Under the pieces are notes generated by a model. That model saw nothing but the letters and a program-made list of their open reading frames with translations, was not told the origin of the DNA and did no database searches. Both the position numbers and the translations under genes were made by a program. From Dyella_B jejuensis (GTDB taxonomy: Bacteria; Pseudomonadota; Gammaproteobacteria; Xanthomonadales; Rhodanobacteraceae), in assembly GCF_044904675.1 (NCBI RefSeq), contig NZ_JADIKJ010000005.1, positions 1 to 64,000 on the forward strand: 64,000 nt of DNA, read 5' to 3'. Positions 61,214-64,000 of the stretch are shown in pieces; the first letter of the stretch is position 1, and each line of letters begins with the position of its first letter.

Positions 61214-61932
61214 GCCAGCCTACCCCCGAGCAAGCTGCCCGCGATGCGCGTGCGCTGGTCAAGCTCGACGCCTGGTTGCTGGCATTGACTGCCGAAGAGC
61301 GCGTGGACTGGGCGTTGCAGCAACTGCCGGGCCTGCATGTGCTTTCGTCGAGCTTCGGTGCGCAGTCGGCGGTGTCGCTGCATTTGCTGACGCAGCGATT
61401 GCCGCGCATTCCGGTCATCGTGGTCGATACCGGTTATCTGTTTGCCGAAACCTATCGTTTCATCGATGAGCTGACCGAGCGGCTGTCGCTGAACCTGCAC
61501 ATTGTCCGTCCCGTACTGTCGCCCGCGTGGCTGGAGGCTCGCCACGGTGAACTGTGGAACCGGGGCCGCGACGGACTCGACCATTACAACCGCCTGGCCA
61601 AGGTCGAACCGATGCAGCGTGCGCTGTCCGAACTTGGCGCAAGCACCTGGATCGCCGGACTGCGCCGCCAGCAATCGTTGAGTCGCGCGGCGACGCCGGT
61701 CATCGATCATCGCCACGGTCGCTGGAAGCTTCATCCGATCATCGACTGGACCGATCGCGACATTGGCTTATACCTGCGCCGCCACGACTTGCCCTATCAC
61801 CCACTGTGGGACAAGGGCTACGTATCGATCGGCGATACGCATACCACACGCCGCTGGGAGCCAGGCATGCGCGAGGAGGACACCCGCTTTTTCGGCCTCA
61901 AGCGCGAATGCGGATTGCACCTGGACGTGTAG
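61210..61932 (+). CDS. cysH: Phosphoadenylyl-sulfate (PAPS) reductase
   Basis: A 240-aa thioredoxin-dependent reductase that makes sulfite from PAPS. The nucleotide site is VLSSSFGAQSAVSLHLL, and the catalytic cysteine is in KRECGLH (Cys234). The double-cysteine and C-x2-C pattern that binds a [4Fe-4S] cluster in APS reductases is absent: the matching stretch is YNRLAKVEPMQRAL. This means PAPS is the substrate, in agreement with the APS kinase domain next door. The first codon overlaps the cysI stop. The long frame upstream lies in cysI and is rejected. Confidence 0.95.
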   Translation: MSQPTPEQAARDARALVKLDAWLLALTAEERVDWALQQLPGLHVLSSSFGAQSAVSLHLLTQRLPRIPVIVVDTGYLFAETYRFIDELTERLSLNLHIVRPVLSPAWLEARHGELWNRGRDGLDHYNRLAKVEPMQRALSELGASTWIAGLRRQQSLSRAATPVIDHRHGRWKLHPIIDWTDRDIGLYLRRHDLPYHPLWDKGYVSIGDTHTTRRWEPGMREEDTRFFGLKRECGLHLDV

Positions 61933-61994
61933 CCGTCGGCAACACGCCATAACAAAACGTCACCCAAAAAGAACGACCCCGATAAGGAAACCGC

Positions 61995-63740
61995 ATGAAA
62001 GCCCTTGCCGCCGAGACCGCCTCGGCCGAACACGATGCGCTGGTCGCGCCACATGGCGGCGTGCTGCGCGAACTCTACCTTCCTTCTGCGGAAGCCGAAG
62101 CGCTCAAGCGGCACAGTGCCTCGCTGCCGCAGTGGACGCTCAACCAGCGCCAGCTGTGTGACCTGGAGCTGTTGCTCAATGGCGGCTTTTCGCCGCTGCA
62201 GGGCTTCCTGGTACGCACCGACTACGATCGCGTCGTCGCGGAGATGCGGCTGGCCGATGGCAGCTTGTGGCCGATCCCGATCACGCTGGACGTGGACGAG
62301 GCATTCGCCGCCAGCTTGCCGGACCATGCACAGGTCAGCCTCAACGATACGCAAGGCACGCCGCTGGCCGTGCTCACTGTCCAGGACGTATATTTTCCGG
62401 ATCGGATCGCCGAAGCACGCTCCGTGTTCGGCACCACCGACCGCACCCATCCGGGTGTGGCCGAACTGCTGGATCGCACCGGGTCGGTCTACCTCGGCGG
62501 ACGCCTGCAAGGCATCCAGCCGCCGGCGCATTACGACTTCACCGCGCTGCGGCACAGTCCCCGGCAATTGCGCGATTGGTTCCGCCAGCATGGCTGGTAT
62601 CGCATCGTGGCGTTCCAGACGCGCAACCCGATGCATCGCGCGCACCGCGAACTGACTTTGCGCGCGGCCGGGCAGGTCGGAGCGAAGTTGCTGATCCAGC
62701 CTTCGGTCGGACGCACCAAGCCGGGCGATGTCGATCACTACACGCGCGTGCGCTGCTACCGCGCGCTGCTCGAACATTATCCGAAGGAGCATGCAACGCT
62801 GTCGCTGCTGCCGCTGGCGATGCGCATGGGTGGCCCGCGTGAGGCGCTTTGGCACGCGATCATCCGCAAGAACTATGGCGCCAGTCACTTCATTGTCGGG
62901 CGCGATCACGCCGGTCCCGGCAAGGATGCGCACGGCAACCCGTTCTACGATCCATACGCCGCACAGCAACTGCTGGCCCAGCATGAGCATGAGCTGGGTA
63001 TTCGCATCGTGCCGTTTCCGGCGATGGTCTATGCCGCCAACCGCGATGCGTATCTGCCGCAGAATGAAGTGGATGCGCAGGATGAAATCCGTGACATCTC
63101 CGGCACGGAACTGCGCCGGCGCCTGCATCACGGCGAAGCGATCCCGGAATGGTTCACCTTCCCCGACGTGACAAGGATTCTGCGTGAGCGCCATCCGGCC
63201 AACGCGCGCCAGGGTTTTGCGCTGTTCTTTACCGGCCTTTCCGGCTCGGGCAAATCCACCTTGGCGCAAGCGGTGTTGGCGCGCCTGCTGGAAACTGCCA
63301 GCCGGCCCGTGACCGTGCTGGACGGCGACGAAGTGCGGCGGCATCTGTCCAAGGGCTTGGGTTTCTCGCGCGAGGACCGCGATGCCAATATCACTCGCAT
63401 TGGCTACGTCGCCAGCGAAGTGGTGCGACATGGCGGCATTGCGATCTGCGCGCCGATCGCACCCTATGCCGGCGCGCGTGCCGAGGCGCGGCAACTGGTG
63501 CAGACGCAGGGGCGTTTCGTGGAAGTCCACGTCTCTACCCCGCTGGAAATATGCGAGGCGCGCGATCGCAAGGGGCTTTATGCCGCGGCGCGCGCGGGCA
63601 AGATCAAGGGTTTCACCGGTATCGACGATCCCTATGAGACGCCCGCATCGCCAGAACTGCGCGTGGACACCAGCCAGGTGAGCGTCGACGAGGCGGCCGA
63701 ACGTGTCATCGCATGGTTGCGCGCGGAGGACCTGGCGTAA
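61995..63740 (+). CDS. Bifunctional sulfate adenylyltransferase/APS kinase
   Basis: A 581-aa fusion that activates sulfate to APS and then PAPS. Residues 1-390 are a homo-oligomeric (Sat-type) ATP sulfurylase: QTRNPMHRAH (208-217) and GRDHAGPG (302-309) are the active-site motifs. Residues 400-581 are the APS kinase (CysC): P-loop GLSGSGKST (414-422), LDGDEVRRHLSKGLGFSREDR and RKGLYAAARAGKIKGFTGID. The CysD/CysN pair used by most gammaproteobacteria is absent here. The start has AAGGAA upstream. It lies 62 nt after cysH and ends the operon. Its product PAPS feeds CysH. Confidence 0.94.
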   Translation: MKALAAETASAEHDALVAPHGGVLRELYLPSAEAEALKRHSASLPQWTLNQRQLCDLELLLNGGFSPLQGFLVRTDYDRVVAEMRLADGSLWPIPITLDVDEAFAASLPDHAQVSLNDTQGTPLAVLTVQDVYFPDRIAEARSVFGTTDRTHPGVAELLDRTGSVYLGGRLQGIQPPAHYDFTALRHSPRQLRDWFRQHGWYRIVAFQTRNPMHRAHRELTLRAAGQVGAKLLIQPSVGRTKPGDVDHYTRVRCYRALLEHYPKEHATLSLLPLAMRMGGPREALWHAIIRKNYGASHFIVGRDHAGPGKDAHGNPFYDPYAAQQLLAQHEHELGIRIVPFPAMVYAANRDAYLPQNEVDAQDEIRDISGTELRRRLHHGEAIPEWFTFPDVTRILRERHPANARQGFALFFTGLSGSGKSTLAQAVLARLLETASRPVTVLDGDEVRRHLSKGLGFSREDRDANITRIGYVASEVVRHGGIAICAPIAPYAGARAEARQLVQTQGRFVEVHVSTPLEICEARDRKGLYAAARAGKIKGFTGIDDPYETPASPELRVDTSQVSVDEAAERVIAWLRAEDLA

Positions 63741-63766
63741 GCAGATCTCCGACCTGCTCGACAAGA

Positions 63767-63807
63767 GGAAGGCAGCCGCGCCATGGAGCCCGTAGCGGCC
63801 GCCTTCC
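63767..63807 (+). terminator. Hairpin after the sulfurylase-kinase gene
   Basis: GGAAGGC-A-GCCGC and GCGGC-C-GCCTTCC pair over 12 bp with one internal mismatch, 26 nt after the stop codon. There is no T-run, but it lies between two convergent units and may serve both. Confidence 0.5.
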
Positions 63808-63836
63808 CCTGCATGCGGGATATTCGTTGCGAGCCG

Positions 63837-64000
63837 TTATTTGCCGCCTGCCGCCGGTTTTGGCGCAGCGTTGCCCGCCGCGGCCTGCGCAGGCCGCACG
63901 ACGTACCCGACCGGCAGCCAGCCGCTTCCGCTCTTGCTCAACGATACGGTTTCAAAGGTCGCGAGCTTGGCATATTGGGTCGAATAGACCACGTTGAGGT
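63837..64000 (-). CDS. DUF4019-type protein, partial (C-terminus)
   Basis: The last 54 codons of a minus-strand gene enter from the right edge and end at TAA (63837-63839). The visible part includes LNVVYSTQYAKLATFETVSL, GSGWLPVGYVVRP and an Ala/Pro/Gly/Lys-rich end. The VVYSTQYAKL and W-x-V-G-Y-x-V-R pattern resembles DUF4019 proteins, small secreted proteins of unknown role. The start and signal peptide lie outside the window. Confidence 0.6.
   Translation of the reverse strand, partial: LNVVYSTQYAKLATFETVSLSKSGSGWLPVGYVVRPAQAAAGNAAPKPAAGGK

Noticed and set aside
61818..63764. 648-aa minus-strand frame over cysH and the sulfurylase-kinase gene
   Set aside because: Antisense to intact, motif-bearing genes.

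Overview
The window is GC-rich, gene-dense chromosomal DNA of a gammaproteobacterium. Gene order and protein sequences point to the Xanthomonadales, most likely a Rhodanobacteraceae relative (Dyella/Rhodanobacter type): rubredoxin next to hemL, an adk-mpl-LON operon beside a PPi-dependent phosphofructokinase, a short-LID adenylate kinase, a proton-pumping pyrophosphatase, and tolC/pcm/waaA/lpxL close to thiC. This placement is inferred from gene content only. No phage, transposase, plasmid or CRISPR genes are visible. The left edge (1-246, minus strand) is the promoter and leader of an rRNA operon whose 16S gene begins just outside the window.

Layout. 0.4-5 kb: a 58-aa hypothetical gene, rubredoxin, hemL, a voltage-gated K+ channel with a C-terminal zinc-ribbon-like tail, a glyoxalase and argD. 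4.9-6.1 kb is a gene-poor stretch with stacked hairpins and degenerate short ORFs. 6.1-12.7 kb: a VpsR-like sigma-54 activator, the minus-strand operon adk-mpl-LON-SDR, and pfp on the plus strand. 12.7-13.0 kb is a 292-bp element of nested inverted repeats. 13.0-16.4 kb: a two-gene unit with an 853-aa membrane/helical-repeat protein of unknown function and a FkbM-like methyltransferase with altered motifs. 16.7-24.4 kb: hppA, an S9 prolyl oligopeptidase, a prolyl-4-hydroxylase-like dioxygenase, a MocR regulator and ppa. 24.5-31.7 kb: a trimeric autotransporter adhesin, a LysR/MFS divergent pair, a quinone-oxidoreductase-like enzyme and a ferritin-like protein. 31.8-35.2 kb: a DUF3224 protein, thiC with a TPP riboswitch, and a TetR regulator.

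35.6-46 kb is envelope biology: pcm-like methyltransferase, tolC, waaA, lpxL, a second nested-palindrome element (272 bp), then a polysaccharide deacetylase, three glycosyltransferases and an O-antigen ligase-like protein, which together look like lipid A/LPS core assembly. 45.7-52 kb holds a CHCC zinc-finger protein, YceI, MgtC/SapB, a RutE-like nitroreductase, an ELM1-like protein and glnE.

52.2-63.7 kb is one sulfate-assimilation locus. On the minus strand lie an OprP-type porin, sbp, cysT, cysW and cysA (outer-membrane entry, periplasmic capture, ABC import). Divergently, cysJ, cysI, cysH and a fused ATP sulfurylase-APS kinase reduce sulfate through PAPS and sulfite to sulfide. The right edge cuts a DUF4019-type gene. 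Three enzymes of pyrophosphate metabolism (Pfp, HppA, Ppa) lie within 13 kb.

All calls come from reading the sequence. No database search, alignment or folding program was run.
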